A stretch of 64,000 nucleotides of DNA from Mucilaginibacter_A sp041088075 (GCF_041088075.1 NZ_JBGCVY010000047.1:1-64000); one strand, 5' to 3'. Counted from the stretch's first letter, positions 26,797 to 36,605 are shown. A program made the numbers and translations. The notes: generated from the sequence alone by a model not told the origin.

Positions 26797-27888
26797 ATGG
26801 CAACAAAACATATCTTAATTATTCCAGGTGATGGCATTGGGCCCGAGGTTACAACCTGGGGAAAAGCTGTTTTAGAACAAATTGCCACGAATTTTGGCCA
26901 CGAATTTACTTTCGATTCTGCCCTGATGGGCCACGCGGCAATTGAAGCGACCGGGAACCCGCTGCCTGACGAAACGCTGGAAAAAGCTAAAAACAGCGAT
27001 GCCATTTTGTTTGGCGCGGTTGGCCATGCCAAATACGATAACGATCCTTCTTTAAAAGTTCGGCCGGAACAAGGCTTGTTAAAAATTCGGAAAGAATTGG
27101 GTTTGTACGCCAATTTGCGCCCGATTTTATTATTTGATGAATTGTTGGATGCTTCCAGTTTGAAACCCGAAATTTTAAAAGGAACGGATATTTTGTTCTT
27201 TCGTGAACTGACAGGCGATGTTTATTTCGGTGAGAAAAAAAGATCAGTAGACCGCCATACAGCTTCCGATTTGATGATCTATCACCGTTACGAAATTGAA
27301 CGGATTGCCCGAAAAGCTTACGAAGCGGCACGCCTGCGTCGGCACAAAGTGTGTTCGGTTGATAAAGCAAACGTGCTGGAATCTTCCAGATTATGGCGCG
27401 AAACGGTTCAGGAAATCGCGAAAGAATATCCGGACGTGGAAACCGAACATATGTTTATTGATAACGCGGCCATGCAGTTGGTCAAAAATCCAAAGAAATT
27501 TGATGTGGTTTTAACGGCCAATTTGTTTGGTGATATTTTAACCGATGAAGCCTCGCAAATTGCCGGTTCGATGGGCATGCTGGCTTCCGCTTCTGTTGGC
27601 GATGGTACCGGTTTTTTTGAACCGATCCATGGTTCGGCGCACGACATTGCTGGTAAGAATTTGGCAAACCCGCTGGCCTCCATCCTATCCGTTGCGCTGA
27701 TGTTGGAAATTGGTTTCGGCCTGAAAGAAGAAGCAAAAACAGTAACGCAGGCGGTGGAGCAAACTTTGAAAAACGGTTACCGCACTTCGGATATTGCCAA
27801 CTCAAAAAACGACGTAACCAAAGTTTTGGGCACAGAACAAATGGGACAAAAAATATTGGAACAATTGCAACAACCCGTAACGCTATGA
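26797..27888 (+). CDS. leuB: 3-isopropylmalate dehydrogenase
   Basis: 363 residues. NAD-dependent oxidative decarboxylation of 3-isopropylmalate. HILIIPGDGIGPEVTTWG is the N-terminal nucleotide-binding start, GLYANLRPI and RELTGDVYFGEK are substrate loops, and NLFGDILTDEASQIAGSMGM near residue 245 is the isocitrate/isopropylmalate dehydrogenase signature with the Mg2+ aspartates. It overlaps the following methyltransferase by 4 bp (ATGA). Confidence 0.96.
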   Translation: MATKHILIIPGDGIGPEVTTWGKAVLEQIATNFGHEFTFDSALMGHAAIEATGNPLPDETLEKAKNSDAILFGAVGHAKYDNDPSLKVRPEQGLLKIRKELGLYANLRPILLFDELLDASSLKPEILKGTDILFFRELTGDVYFGEKKRSVDRHTASDLMIYHRYEIERIARKAYEAARLRRHKVCSVDKANVLESSRLWRETVQEIAKEYPDVETEHMFIDNAAMQLVKNPKKFDVVLTANLFGDILTDEASQIAGSMGMLASASVGDGTGFFEPIHGSAHDIAGKNLANPLASILSVALMLEIGFGLKEEAKTVTQAVEQTLKNGYRTSDIANSKNDVTKVLGTEQMGQKILEQLQQPVTL

Positions 27889-28682
27889 AATGGAACGCCG
27901 AACTGTACGACCAGAAACACGATTTCGTTTTTAAATATGGCGAGAACGTGCTGGATTTGCTCGAACCAAAACCCGGAGAAAAAATCCTGGATTTAGGTTG
28001 TGGCTCTGGTTATCTCACCAATGCCATTCGCGAAGCAAGTGCCGAAGTTTTGGGCATTGACAGTTCGGCGGAAATGATTGCGAAAGCAAAACAAAGCTAT
28101 CCGCAAACGGATTTTAAAGTGGCCGATGCAACGGATTTAGGTTTCGATGCTTCTTTTATCGCCATATTTTCTAACGCGGTTTTGCATTGGATCAAGGCCG
28201 AAGATCAGCTTAAAATGATGCATGCTGTTTTTATGGCACTAAAACCGGGCGGACGGTTTGTTGCCGAAATGGGCGGAAAAGGAAACGTTGGCTGGATGAT
28301 TTCGACGTTGAGAAAAGTTTTAATCCAACAAGGTTACCAGCAGCAGGCCGAAATGGATTATCTGTTTTTTCCTTCCGTTGGCGAATATGCTACCTTATTG
28401 GAAAAAGCCGGTTTTAAAGTAAGTTACGCCGCTCATTTTGATCGGGAAACTTTATTGCAGGACCAGGCAGAAGGTGTAAAAAAATGGCTAACCATGTTTG
28501 CTTCCGACTTTTTTATAGGCATAAAAGAAGCACATCGGCAGCAAATCCTGGAAGAAATTACCCAACAATTGCAACCGTACTACCAGCGCAACGGCGAGTG
28601 GTACGCCGATTATAAAAGATTAAGATTTATAGCTTATAAGGAGTATCAAGTATTTAGTATCAAGTATCAAGACGGCCTTTAA
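27885..28682 (+). CDS. Class I SAM methyltransferase, Tam/UbiE-like
   Basis: 265 residues. ILDLGCGSGYLTNAI near residue 35 is motif I, FSNAVLHWIKAEDQ near residue 95 is the Tam-like (trans-aconitate methyltransferase-type) core, and LKPGGRFVAEMGG follows as motif III. It is coupled to leuB by a 4-bp overlap, suggesting a methyl acceptor related to leucine intermediates or tricarboxylic acids, but this is inference. A dispersed motif copy (about 28147) encodes DASFI, placing Ile where homologues usually have Asp in FDxxFSNA. The last ten residues (YQVFSIKYQ) are encoded by one arm of a hairpin repeat. Confidence 0.8.
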   Translation: MKWNAELYDQKHDFVFKYGENVLDLLEPKPGEKILDLGCGSGYLTNAIREASAEVLGIDSSAEMIAKAKQSYPQTDFKVADATDLGFDASFIAIFSNAVLHWIKAEDQLKMMHAVFMALKPGGRFVAEMGGKGNVGWMISTLRKVLIQQGYQQQAEMDYLFFPSVGEYATLLEKAGFKVSYAAHFDRETLLQDQAEGVKKWLTMFASDFFIGIKEAHRQQILEEITQQLQPYYQRNGEWYADYKRLRFIAYKEYQVFSIKYQDGL

Positions 28683-28722
28683 GCTGTTCAATCTTGATAC
28701 CTGATACTAAATACTTGATACT
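28642..28722. repeat. Near-perfect 31-bp hairpin between the methyltransferase and leuA
   Basis: The left arm 28642-28672 is built of AGTATCAAG and TATTTAGTATC units, and the right arm 28692-28722 is its reverse complement with one mismatch. The methyltransferase stop lies in the loop, and the right arm ends 19 bp before the leuA ATG. Same text-like class as the atpD-atpC spacer. Confidence 0.88.
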
Positions 28723-28741
28723 TTCAAAAAAAAACAAAACC

Positions 28742-30256
28742 ATGTTACACGACCAAAACCGAATTTACATATTCGATACCACGCTGCGCGATGGCGAACA
28801 GGTGCCCGGATGCCAGTTGACAACTTCAGAAAAGATTGAAATTGCGCAGGAACTGGAGTTGTTGGGTGTTGATGTGATTGAAGCCGGTTTCCCGATTTCC
28901 AGTCCGGGCGATTTTCAAAGCGTAGTCGAACTGTCTAAAGCGGTTAAAGAACCGATTATCTGCGCTTTAACCCGCGCCAATAAAGGCGACATTGATTCGG
29001 CAGTGGCATCGTTACAATATGCAAAACGGCCGCGCATCCATACCGGGATTGGCGCTTCTGATATGCACATCCAATATAAATTTAATAGTACGCGAGATGA
29101 GATTCTGGCCCGTGGTGTGGAAGCGGTAAAATACGCCAAATCGTTTGTGGAAGATGTGGAGTTTTACGCGGAAGATGCCGGCCGTGCCGACTTGGCTTAT
29201 TTAGCGCGCATGATTGAAGCCGTAATTGCTGCCGGTGCAACCGTCGTTAATATTCCGGATACGAATGGCTATTGTTTGCCGGACGAGTATGGCGCGCGGA
29301 TAAAATATCTCAAACAAAACGTAAAAAATATAGAACAGGCTATTATTTCGGTTCATTGCCATAACGATTTGGGTTTGGCTACCGCGAATTCTATTTCCGG
29401 CATTCAAAACGGCGCAAGGCAAATTGAATGCACCATCAACGGCATTGGCGAGCGTGCGGGCAATACTTCGCTGGAAGAAGTTGCCATGATTTTGAAAGTG
29501 CATCAAACGTTGAACCTGCACTCCAACATCAACAGCAAACACTTTTATAATTTAAGCAACAAAGTGAGCCGGATGATGAACATGCCGGTGCAGCCCAACA
29601 AAGCGATTGTGGGCAAAAATGCTTTTGCGCATAGTTCGGGAATCCATCAGGACGGGTTTTTAAAGCACCGCCAGAACTATGAAATCATCAACCCGGAGGA
29701 TGTGGGCATTCCTTCCGCAGAAATTGTTTTGACTGCACGAAGCGGACGACATGCGCTGAAACATCACCTGGAACGTTTGGGTTACCTCATCGAAAAAGTG
29801 AACCTAAACGAAGTATATGACCGTTTTTTGAACCTGGCCGATCAGAAAAAAGAAATTACCGACAACGATTTGCTTGCTTTAATGGGTGACGGCACCGAAG
29901 CAAACTACAACGAAAGCAGCATCAAAATGAAAACGCTGAACGTGGTAATGGGCGAAGATTCGGTTCCGAAAGCAACGGTTACGCTGGAAATCAGCAGCCG
30001 GGAAAAGCAGGCTACTGCCACCGGGAACGGCCCGGTAAATGCCACGATCAACGCGATTGAAAGCATTATCGGCAAAAAACCAAGCTTAAAAGAGTTTAAT
30101 ATCCATGCCATGAACGGAGGCAGCGACGACATTAGCCGCGTAGATATGTTGCTTCTTTTAGATGGCAAAAGTTACGATGGCTACGGTTTTAGCACAGATA
30201 TTGTGCGTGCCTCGGCCAATGCTTATTTAGATGCTGTGAACAAATTTTTATCCTGA
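28742..30256 (+). CDS. leuA: 2-isopropylmalate synthase
   Basis: 504 residues from the ATG at 28742; the in-frame ATG at 28694 lies within the hairpin repeat and would add nonsense-like residues. It condenses acetyl-CoA with 2-oxoisovalerate. IFDTTLRDGEQVPGC is the DRE-TIM catalytic start, SVHCHNDLGLATANS supplies the HxH metal ligands near residue 205, and the C-terminal LeuA allosteric domain for leucine inhibition spans about 390-504. The gene ends 2 bp before ilvA. Confidence 0.96.
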   Translation: MLHDQNRIYIFDTTLRDGEQVPGCQLTTSEKIEIAQELELLGVDVIEAGFPISSPGDFQSVVELSKAVKEPIICALTRANKGDIDSAVASLQYAKRPRIHTGIGASDMHIQYKFNSTRDEILARGVEAVKYAKSFVEDVEFYAEDAGRADLAYLARMIEAVIAAGATVVNIPDTNGYCLPDEYGARIKYLKQNVKNIEQAIISVHCHNDLGLATANSISGIQNGARQIECTINGIGERAGNTSLEEVAMILKVHQTLNLHSNINSKHFYNLSNKVSRMMNMPVQPNKAIVGKNAFAHSSGIHQDGFLKHRQNYEIINPEDVGIPSAEIVLTARSGRHALKHHLERLGYLIEKVNLNEVYDRFLNLADQKKEITDNDLLALMGDGTEANYNESSIKMKTLNVVMGEDSVPKATVTLEISSREKQATATGNGPVNATINAIESIIGKKPSLKEFNIHAMNGGSDDISRVDMLLLLDGKSYDGYGFSTDIVRASANAYLDAVNKFLS

Positions 30257-30258
30257 AG

Positions 30259-31509
30259 ATGCTGTTAGAAGAAGTTGTGAAAATTGATTCGGCCGCTGCG
30301 CTGGAACGGTTAAAAAGTGTGGTTAAGCGAACGCCGCTGGAATTTAATGACCGCTTATCTGAAAAATACCAATGCGAAGTTTACCTGAAACGGGAGGATC
30401 TGCAGATCGTCCGTTCGTACAAATTGCGTGGTGCGTATAATTTAATCAGCCAGTTAAGCCAAACGCAGTTGAACAAAGGCGTGGTTTGCGCCAGTGCGGG
30501 CAACCATGCACAAGGCGTGGCTTATTCGTGCAATAAATTGGGCACGAACGGCATTATTTTTATGCCCGAAATCACGCCAAAACAAAAAGTTAACCAAACC
30601 AAAATGTTTGGGAACGGCCATGTAGAAGTGGTTTTGGTAGGCGATACGTTTGACGATTGTTTGAAGGAAGCACTTTTGTACACCGAAAAACACGGGATGG
30701 CTTTTATTCCGCCATTCGATCATCCTTTAGTGATTGAAGGACAGGGAACTGTAGGCGTAGAAATTTTACAGCAATTGCCAGACGTTGATGTGCTGATTAT
30801 GCCGGTTGGCGGCGGCGGACTTTTTGCCGGCATCGGTAACTATTTTAAACAAGAAAAACCGCATACTTTATTAATCGGAACCGAACCGGAAGGCGCCCCC
30901 TCGATGCACGAAGCACTTAAAAACGACCAACCTGTTACTTTGGACAGCATTAATAAATTTGTGGATGGCGCTTCTGTCAAACGTGTAGGTTCGTTAACTT
31001 ACCAGCTTTGTAAAGAAGCGCTGGATGAAATGCTGCTCATCCCCGAAGGAAAAGTGTGCACCGCCATTTTGAAATTGTACAACGATGATGCGATCGTTGC
31101 CGAACCTGCCGGTGCTTTGTCTGTTTCAGCATTAGATTTTTGCAAGGAAAAGATCATTGGTAAAAAAGTGGTTTGCGTTTTGAGCGGCGGCAATAATGAT
31201 ATTGACCGTTTGCAGGAAATTAAAGAACGTTCGTTGCTGTATGAAGGGCTGAAACATTATTTTATTGTTCGTTTTCCGCAACGGCCGGGCGCATTAAAAT
31301 TGTTTGCCAATAAAGTACTTGGCCCAACAGATGACATTACCCGTTTTGAATTTGTAAAGAAAACCGAGCGCGAAAGCGGACCGGCTTTGGTTTGTATCGA
31401 ATTGAAAGACCGCGAAGATTATGATTCTTTGATCCAGCGGATGAAAGAAAACCGTTTTGATTACAAGGAGATCAACAACGACAATAATTTATTTGAGTAT
31501 TTTATTTAG
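30259..31509 (+). CDS. ilvA: Threonine dehydratase (biosynthetic type)
   Basis: 416 residues. PLP-dependent deamination of threonine to 2-oxobutyrate, the entry to isoleucine. Schiff-base Lys55 lies in RSYKLRGAYN, SAGNHAQGVAYSC is near residue 78 and the phosphate-binding VGGGGLFAGIG near 185. The C-terminal region from about residue 330 (YFIVRFPQRPGALKLFANKV) is a single ACT-like regulatory domain, shorter than the double domain of E. coli IlvA. Last gene of the ilv/leu block; its end overlaps the convergent ABC gene by 4 bp. Confidence 0.94.
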   Translation: MLLEEVVKIDSAAALERLKSVVKRTPLEFNDRLSEKYQCEVYLKREDLQIVRSYKLRGAYNLISQLSQTQLNKGVVCASAGNHAQGVAYSCNKLGTNGIIFMPEITPKQKVNQTKMFGNGHVEVVLVGDTFDDCLKEALLYTEKHGMAFIPPFDHPLVIEGQGTVGVEILQQLPDVDVLIMPVGGGGLFAGIGNYFKQEKPHTLLIGTEPEGAPSMHEALKNDQPVTLDSINKFVDGASVKRVGSLTYQLCKEALDEMLLIPEGKVCTAILKLYNDDAIVAEPAGALSVSALDFCKEKIIGKKVVCVLSGGNNDIDRLQEIKERSLLYEGLKHYFIVRFPQRPGALKLFANKVLGPTDDITRFEFVKKTERESGPALVCIELKDREDYDSLIQRMKENRFDYKEINNDNNLFEYFI

Positions 31510-32522
31510 GTAAAATCTTCATCAAAAGTTAAAAACTTTTTGATGGAAATAGAAACCTGGTCACCAACTTTAAATGCTCCGGTTTGCAGGTTGATTGCTT
31601 TTAAAGTTATCGAATCTTTGTTTAAAATCAGTTCTTCGTAAAACCCTTTAAACAAAACTGCTTCAATGGTGCATAAGTTTTTGATACTGTTTTTATCGGC
31701 ATAAATATCTTCTGCATAAACCATTACCGTTTTTGCATCGGTAACAATTCCTAACGGTGCTGCTTTTATGCCACTAAAAACAGTACCGTTGGCCAGCAAC
31801 ATTCCCGTGTATAATCTTTTAGGGGTTTGATAAAGTTGCTGCGGATTTCCAACTTCTACAATTTCGCCATCTTTTAAAACCACCAATTCATCCGCCAGCG
31901 ATAATACTTCCTGCGGATCGTGCGAAACTAAAATCACCGTTATCCCTGTTTCAGCAACAATTCGCCGGATATCCTGCTGTAAATTTTCCCTAAAAGAAGC
32001 ATCAACCTGGTTAAAAGGTTCATCCAGCAATAAAACTTTTGGGTTGGAAACTAAAGCACGCGCAATAGAAACACGTTGGCGTTCGCCGCCGCTGAGATCG
32101 GCAATGCGCCTTTCTTTCAAATCTAGCAAACGCAACTGCTGCAATACTTCTGTTGTTTTTGTGGATTTATAATCGAGGTTGGTATTGGGCAGCAAAGAAG
32201 CTACATTGTCCCAAACTTTGGCGTAATGGTTTAAATGATCCGATTGCTGGGTAACCATTTTCATCTGGTCGTGGCCTGGAATCAGTTTTACATCCGGCCC
32301 CCAAACTTTTTCTCCTTCAAAAATAATTTCACCTTCATCCGGAACCAGCAATCCGTAAATCAAATTCAGTAAAGTAGATTTTCCGCTTCCGCTTCGACCG
32401 ATAATTGCGGTAATTTTCCCTTCCGAAATACTTAATTCAATATTTTTAACACCTGATATTTTTTCGCCCGAAAATAGTTTGGTTACATTTTTTACCTGTA
32501 AAAAAGGTATTGCTTCTGCCAT
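31506..32522 (-). CDS. ABC transporter ATP-binding protein with C-terminal TOBE-like domain
   Basis: 338 residues. Walker A GRSGSGKST is at residues 42-50, the Q-loop VTQQSDH near 91, the signature LSGGERQRVSIARAL near 142, Walker B VLLLDEPFNQVDASF near 162 and the switch His in VSHDPQEVLSLADE. About residue 270 onward resembles the TOBE domain of PotA/ModC/FbpC-type importers. No permease or binding protein is adjacent, so the substrate is unknown. Dispersed motif copies occur in frame at about 31990 (DASF at the D-loop) and 31683. Confidence 0.85.
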   Translation of the reverse strand: MAEAIPFLQVKNVTKLFSGEKISGVKNIELSISEGKITAIIGRSGSGKSTLLNLIYGLLVPDEGEIIFEGEKVWGPDVKLIPGHDQMKMVTQQSDHLNHYAKVWDNVASLLPNTNLDYKSTKTTEVLQQLRLLDLKERRIADLSGGERQRVSIARALVSNPKVLLLDEPFNQVDASFRENLQQDIRRIVAETGITVILVSHDPQEVLSLADELVVLKDGEIVEVGNPQQLYQTPKRLYTGMLLANGTVFSGIKAAPLGIVTDAKTVMVYAEDIYADKNSIKNLCTIEAVLFKGFYEELILNKDSITLKAINLQTGAFKVGDQVSISIKKFLTFDEDFT

Positions 32523-32609
32523 GCGGTAAAGATACAGAAAACTAAAAATCCGGTTTAATTGGTATTTTTAGTTATAAAAGGGATGAAAGAGAAAACGAAC
32601 TAAAGATTG

Positions 32610-33515
32610 TTACGCTTTAATATAAGGATTTATGGGAATGGTAACCAAACTGTATCCTTTAATTTTTAATTGTTCAACAATATTGTTATTAGGAGCCTCT
32701 TTAAAGATAACTGTAGATAATACTTGTGCCGGTACTATATTAAGTTTTACCAACAAGTCTAAAAAACACTTTTTTGTTTGGATCGACAATATTTTCCTGT
32801 TCATTGTACCTGTATTAATGTTTTCTGCTCCTTGGAAATAAAAGTTTGGATTGATTCTTTTAAATGCAACAAGAGGCAGATTTAAGCCTGCTGCAAATTT
32901 TTCAAATTCCCTTTCAGATACTTTATATACAAAATTACCGACGGGCTCGAAAGAAAACCGGTTCTTCCATACTTTCTGTAATAATCGGCTTTTGGAGGGC
33001 AGTAAATTATTGAGTAACAATAAAAGGGGCATTTTGGATACGGGATCTTGAGGCTCGATAATAACTATTCCTTTTTTAGCTACCCGTATCATTTCATAAA
33101 GAGCAGCATAAGGCCTTGGAAAATGATGGTAAGATTCTTTACAAAGCACATAATCAAACTCACTATTATTAAAAGAAAGCTTTTCTGCATTTTCAGCGGC
33201 GCACTCTATCACTACGCCTTCTTGTTTTGCTACTTTTAAAAAATCAATATTCAAATCAGTAGCAAGTGCATTGCTTCCTTTAGACAAAATATATTGGGCA
33301 TCAAATCCATAGGCATCACCAACAGTCAGCCAGTCCTGCTTCCGGTCTTGCAGCAAAGGTTCCAGGCAACTAAAGAATATTTGTTGAAGCCAACGGGAAA
33401 CTGTTCCCTCATCTGACAGCTTTGCTTTATGATAATGATCAACTTTTGATTTGTTTGTAGGAAATTGCTGGTTATACCAATTGCCATGCCGTTTGTAACT
33501 TTCCTGATGATACAT
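32610..33515 (-). CDS. Class I SAM-dependent methyltransferase
   Basis: 301 residues. VGDAYGFDAQYILSKG near residue 68 is a variant of motif I, with GDAYG in place of the usual glycine-rich loop. ALATDLNIDFLKVAKQEG, LSFNNSEFDYVLCKESYHHF and AKKGIVIIEPQDP follow in Methyltransf_11 order. The C-terminal 120 residues are unique to me. It stands alone between the ABC gene and a sigma factor, so no substrate can be inferred. A 185-bp gap upstream shows no further gene. Confidence 0.72.
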   Translation of the reverse strand: MYHQESYKRHGNWYNQQFPTNKSKVDHYHKAKLSDEGTVSRWLQQIFFSCLEPLLQDRKQDWLTVGDAYGFDAQYILSKGSNALATDLNIDFLKVAKQEGVVIECAAENAEKLSFNNSEFDYVLCKESYHHFPRPYAALYEMIRVAKKGIVIIEPQDPVSKMPLLLLLNNLLPSKSRLLQKVWKNRFSFEPVGNFVYKVSEREFEKFAAGLNLPLVAFKRINPNFYFQGAENINTGTMNRKILSIQTKKCFLDLLVKLNIVPAQVLSTVIFKEAPNNNIVEQLKIKGYSLVTIPINPYIKA

Positions 33516-33700
33516 AATGGTTTTAATAGTTCATGCTTTATAAAGAATTACGGCTGACTGCAAACAAACGTTGGGTAACTTTTGAATTGCAAGAACAAAA
33601 AATACTGCTAAAAAAAGTACAGTTTTATCCCAGCGTTTTTGCTTTTGACTACGTATGGTTAGATAGAATAGAATGAATACGGGTACTCTTAACATATTAA

Positions 33701-34288
33701 ATGAACCTATTTGCTAAGCAGGATTCCCGTCTTGTCAAAAGATGTAAGGCTAATGAAAGATCGGCGCAGGAAGATTTATACAAGCTTTTTTATGCTGAAA
33801 TGCTTAAGCTTTGCTACCGCTACCTAAAATCTAATGAACTGGCTGTAGAAGCGCTTAATGCAGGATTTTTAAAAGTATTTCAAAATATAAGCACTTTTGA
33901 TATGCAAAAAGGAGAACTGGCTGCATGGATTAGAACCATTATGGTCAGGACGTGTATTGATTTGGGTAGAAAAGAAGCGAAATTTCAGGAGATCAATAAA
34001 AAAGAAGAAGAAACAGCAACGTTATTTATAACACCAGAAATACTGGATAAACTTTATGCGCAGGATTTAGTAAAAGCAATCCGACTGTTACCTGCTGCAA
34101 CACAACTTGTATTTAACCTTTCTGTTATAGATGGTTATTCGCATAAAGAAATTGGAGAACAGTTACAAATTAGTGAAAGTACATCCCGGTGGCATTTATC
34201 AGAAGCCAAAAAACAGCTTAGGGCAATATTAGAACCAGCTAATAAAAATGTTAATGAACCTACTGAAAACCCAAATAAGGCAAAATGA
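33701..34288 (+). CDS. ECF RNA polymerase sigma factor
   Basis: 195 residues. Region 2 includes EDLYKLFYAEMLKLCYRYL and NAGFLKVFQNISTF; region 4 is LPAATQLVFNLSVIDGYSHK followed by EIGEQLQISESTSRWHLSEA, a helix-turn-helix. This is the Bacteroidota ECF style, where sigma factors act with an anti-sigma partner encoded next door. It overlaps the downstream anti-sigma/beta-barrel fusion by 4 bp. The trigger is unknown. Confidence 0.88.
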   Translation: MNLFAKQDSRLVKRCKANERSAQEDLYKLFYAEMLKLCYRYLKSNELAVEALNAGFLKVFQNISTFDMQKGELAAWIRTIMVRTCIDLGRKEAKFQEINKKEEETATLFITPEILDKLYAQDLVKAIRLLPAATQLVFNLSVIDGYSHKEIGEQLQISESTSRWHLSEAKKQLRAILEPANKNVNEPTENPNKAK

Positions 34289-35754
34289 AAAATTCAGCAT
34301 GGTATCAGAAACTTTGGCGTAAAAAGTTGGATGAGCTTCCAGTTCAGCAGGATAGCAAATCCTCATGGACCAACATGAAAAAGCTGCTTGACGAACACAT
34401 GCCTGAAATAAATACTGTAGGAAGAAGCAGTGATAAGCCTTTTGGAACTTCAATTGTTTCCTTGCTTAGCTACCTAATACCGTTAATAGCTATAATTAGT
34501 GCGACCGTTTACTTTTATGTTCCCCAATATATGAAACCTCAGAATATTCAGAATCAAAAGACGAAACAACAAATGCATTTAGACACTCCAAAACATGATA
34601 AAATAAGTTTTGATAGTACGCACAAAAATATTGTTGATATTAATAATTTACCATTAAAAAACAACCGTATTGTTGAATATAGCAACGCTACAATTTATCC
34701 TAATAAACAAGGCACTACAATTGGTAGGGCAGAAACGACCGCTTTAAATTCAGCAACCAAGATTAAAGCTTTGACAGGTAATAATAGCTTACCTAAAGTA
34801 TTCTCAGCTAAAAAAACAACCTTAATATCTTCTAACATGTTAATCCCTTTTGTTAGTGTTAAAAAACGAAATCGGTTTCAAACTAACTCAATTGTAAAAA
34901 CGGGAACAAAGTTAAATGTGAAGCCAACTGATAGTGTGGATAAAATCACAAGTAAAGACCGCTACTTAAATGGAAAGAATGCTGATGAATATAGCAAGAC
35001 TATTAATAGACGATCTATCACTCAAGATTCAGCAAATAAAATAGCTAAGTTTAAACAAGTACCTACAATTGCAACAATAGTTCAAAAAAACAAGAACCAA
35101 CTTAAAGCCAATAGCAAATCAAATGTTAAACAATCTAAGAATACAGCAAAAGGAAAAAAGGCAAATGCTTTTTTTTCACCAACTTATAATTTCAGTTTAG
35201 AAATTGGGGTAAATACAAGTAACAACGTTAGCTTTTATTTTAGCGGAGTTGGTTCTTATGCTTTGAATAATCGATGGCTGGTTAACGCAGGGATTCGGAT
35301 CAATAGTTATAAACGTATTTCCGGAGAATATTTACATCCAAGTTATTATCGCCCCGATTCCCTGCCTTCTTTTAAAATTATTGATTCTCGTAAACTTTTG
35401 GTACTTGATATACCGTTAAACTTAGAATACAGAATTTCTAAAACAATTAGCTTAAGGGCTGGGCCTGTTATCAGCCTATCTTTAAAACAAAAAAATATAA
35501 GTAGCAAACTTGGTACTATTGCAGATCTGCGAGACACAGTTTATCATAGCAAGGAAATTAACAAAGCTCTCAATAACACTAACATTAGCAAAGTTTCCTT
35601 TGGGTTTACTGGTGGAATAAGCTTTCACGTAAACCAGTTTGATTTAAATAGCAATTACCAGTTATTGACGCCTTATAAAATTAGCAATGATTTGGGGGCT
35701 TATCGAAAAGCAAATAACACTTTTCAGGTTAGCATTGCCTATCGGTTTAAATAA
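34285..35754 (+). CDS. Probable anti-sigma protein fused to an outer-membrane-type beta-barrel domain
   Basis: 489 residues. The first 65 resemble the short cytoplasmic domain of Bacteroidota anti-sigma proteins (KLWRKKLDELPVQ, SSWTNMKKLLDEHMPE). One transmembrane segment follows at about 66-86 (SLLSYLIPLIAIISATVYFY). Residues 90-290 are a Lys/Ser/Thr/Asn-rich linker, and 295-489 form alternating strands (YNFSLEIGVNTSNNVSFYFS to the terminal YRFK) like a PorT/OMP_b-brl barrel. Coupled to the sigma gene by overlap. The split version of the same layout lies opposite at 35765-37947. A barrel tethered to the inner membrane is topologically odd. Confidence 0.65.
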   Translation: MKNSAWYQKLWRKKLDELPVQQDSKSSWTNMKKLLDEHMPEINTVGRSSDKPFGTSIVSLLSYLIPLIAIISATVYFYVPQYMKPQNIQNQKTKQQMHLDTPKHDKISFDSTHKNIVDINNLPLKNNRIVEYSNATIYPNKQGTTIGRAETTALNSATKIKALTGNNSLPKVFSAKKTTLISSNMLIPFVSVKKRNRFQTNSIVKTGTKLNVKPTDSVDKITSKDRYLNGKNADEYSKTINRRSITQDSANKIAKFKQVPTIATIVQKNKNQLKANSKSNVKQSKNTAKGKKANAFFSPTYNFSLEIGVNTSNNVSFYFSGVGSYALNNRWLVNAGIRINSYKRISGEYLHPSYYRPDSLPSFKIIDSRKLLVLDIPLNLEYRISKTISLRAGPVISLSLKQKNISSKLGTIADLRDTVYHSKEINKALNNTNISKVSFGFTGGISFHVNQFDLNSNYQLLTPYKISNDLGAYRKANNTFQVSIAYRFK

Positions 35755-35764
35755 CTTAAACTTC

Positions 35765-36583
35765 CTACAACCCAAACGTCAGCCCAAAGTTCAAGTTTTT
35801 CAAACCGTTTTGGTCCGGGCTGTTTTCAAACATATCATTTCCATAATATTTTACAAACAAACCTAAGTTTTTATAACCAGCGCGGGCGTAATAGCCGTAA
35901 CGGAACTGCTTGAAATGATAGTTATCGTAAAACTTCTTTTTGCCCATTTCATCGCTGATCTGTTTCACTTTTCCATTCAACAAAAAGCCAATTTCGGGGC
36001 CAACGGTAAAATGAAACTTGTTGCCGCGCTTGTCATCTTTTGTCCTAAAATCAAAGGCCAAAGGGATGCGGAGATAGCTGGAAGAAAAACGGTTTTTGCT
36101 GAAGTTTATAGGTTCGTTACGAAAGTTTAATTCTGATAGATTTTCAAGAATCGTAATGTTTTGCCGCAAACGGATCAAAGTCCAATCAAAACCTCCGGCC
36201 AGGTAAATTTTAAAATACGGGTTAAAGCGGTAGCCCAATTGCAAAACATCAAAACCAACATAAGCCGTTTTGCCGCCTTTGTAATCCAAAAATTGGTTTT
36301 TTTGTGAAAGCGTAAAACTGCCGTTATCTACCAAGCGCGCAAAGCCCAAATCGAAACGCGAAAAGGTAAGGCCAAAGTTAAAATGCGATGTTTGTATTGC
36401 CGCTTCAGGTTCAACCATCTTTACGCCTTCTTTAGTTTTGGTATCGCCGCCGATAATCAATTTAAAAGTTTTCTTTTTAATTTTTACGGTGTCTGTTTTG
36501 GTTTTTGCAGAATCTGTTTTGGTTTGTGCAAAAACAGTTGTAAACAGCCCGCAGAACATTGCGGTAATTAATAAACGTTTCAT
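35765..36583 (-). CDS. Outer membrane beta-barrel protein (PorT-like)
   Basis: 272 residues with a signal peptide (KRLLITAMFCGLFTTVFA, cleavage after AQ likely). A repetitive TKTDSAKTKTDTVKIKKK stretch precedes alternating amphipathic strands ending in NLNFGLTFGL, a typical terminal beta-strand for outer membrane insertion. The barrel would have about eight to ten strands. It follows the anti-sigma gene on the same strand after 22 bp, so it is probably part of that regulon. Function unknown. Confidence 0.72.
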   Translation of the reverse strand: MKRLLITAMFCGLFTTVFAQTKTDSAKTKTDTVKIKKKTFKLIIGGDTKTKEGVKMVEPEAAIQTSHFNFGLTFSRFDLGFARLVDNGSFTLSQKNQFLDYKGGKTAYVGFDVLQLGYRFNPYFKIYLAGGFDWTLIRLRQNITILENLSELNFRNEPINFSKNRFSSSYLRIPLAFDFRTKDDKRGNKFHFTVGPEIGFLLNGKVKQISDEMGKKKFYDNYHFKQFRYGYYARAGYKNLGLFVKYYGNDMFENSPDQNGLKNLNFGLTFGL

Positions 36584-36605
36584 ATCAGTTATAATTTAGA
36601 TGGTA

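Noticed and set aside
28147..28161. A 12-bp insertion in the methyltransferase gene at the motif copy
   Set aside because: Alignment from memory to the FDxxFDAVFSNA block keeps the length unchanged, so substitution explains it better than insertion.
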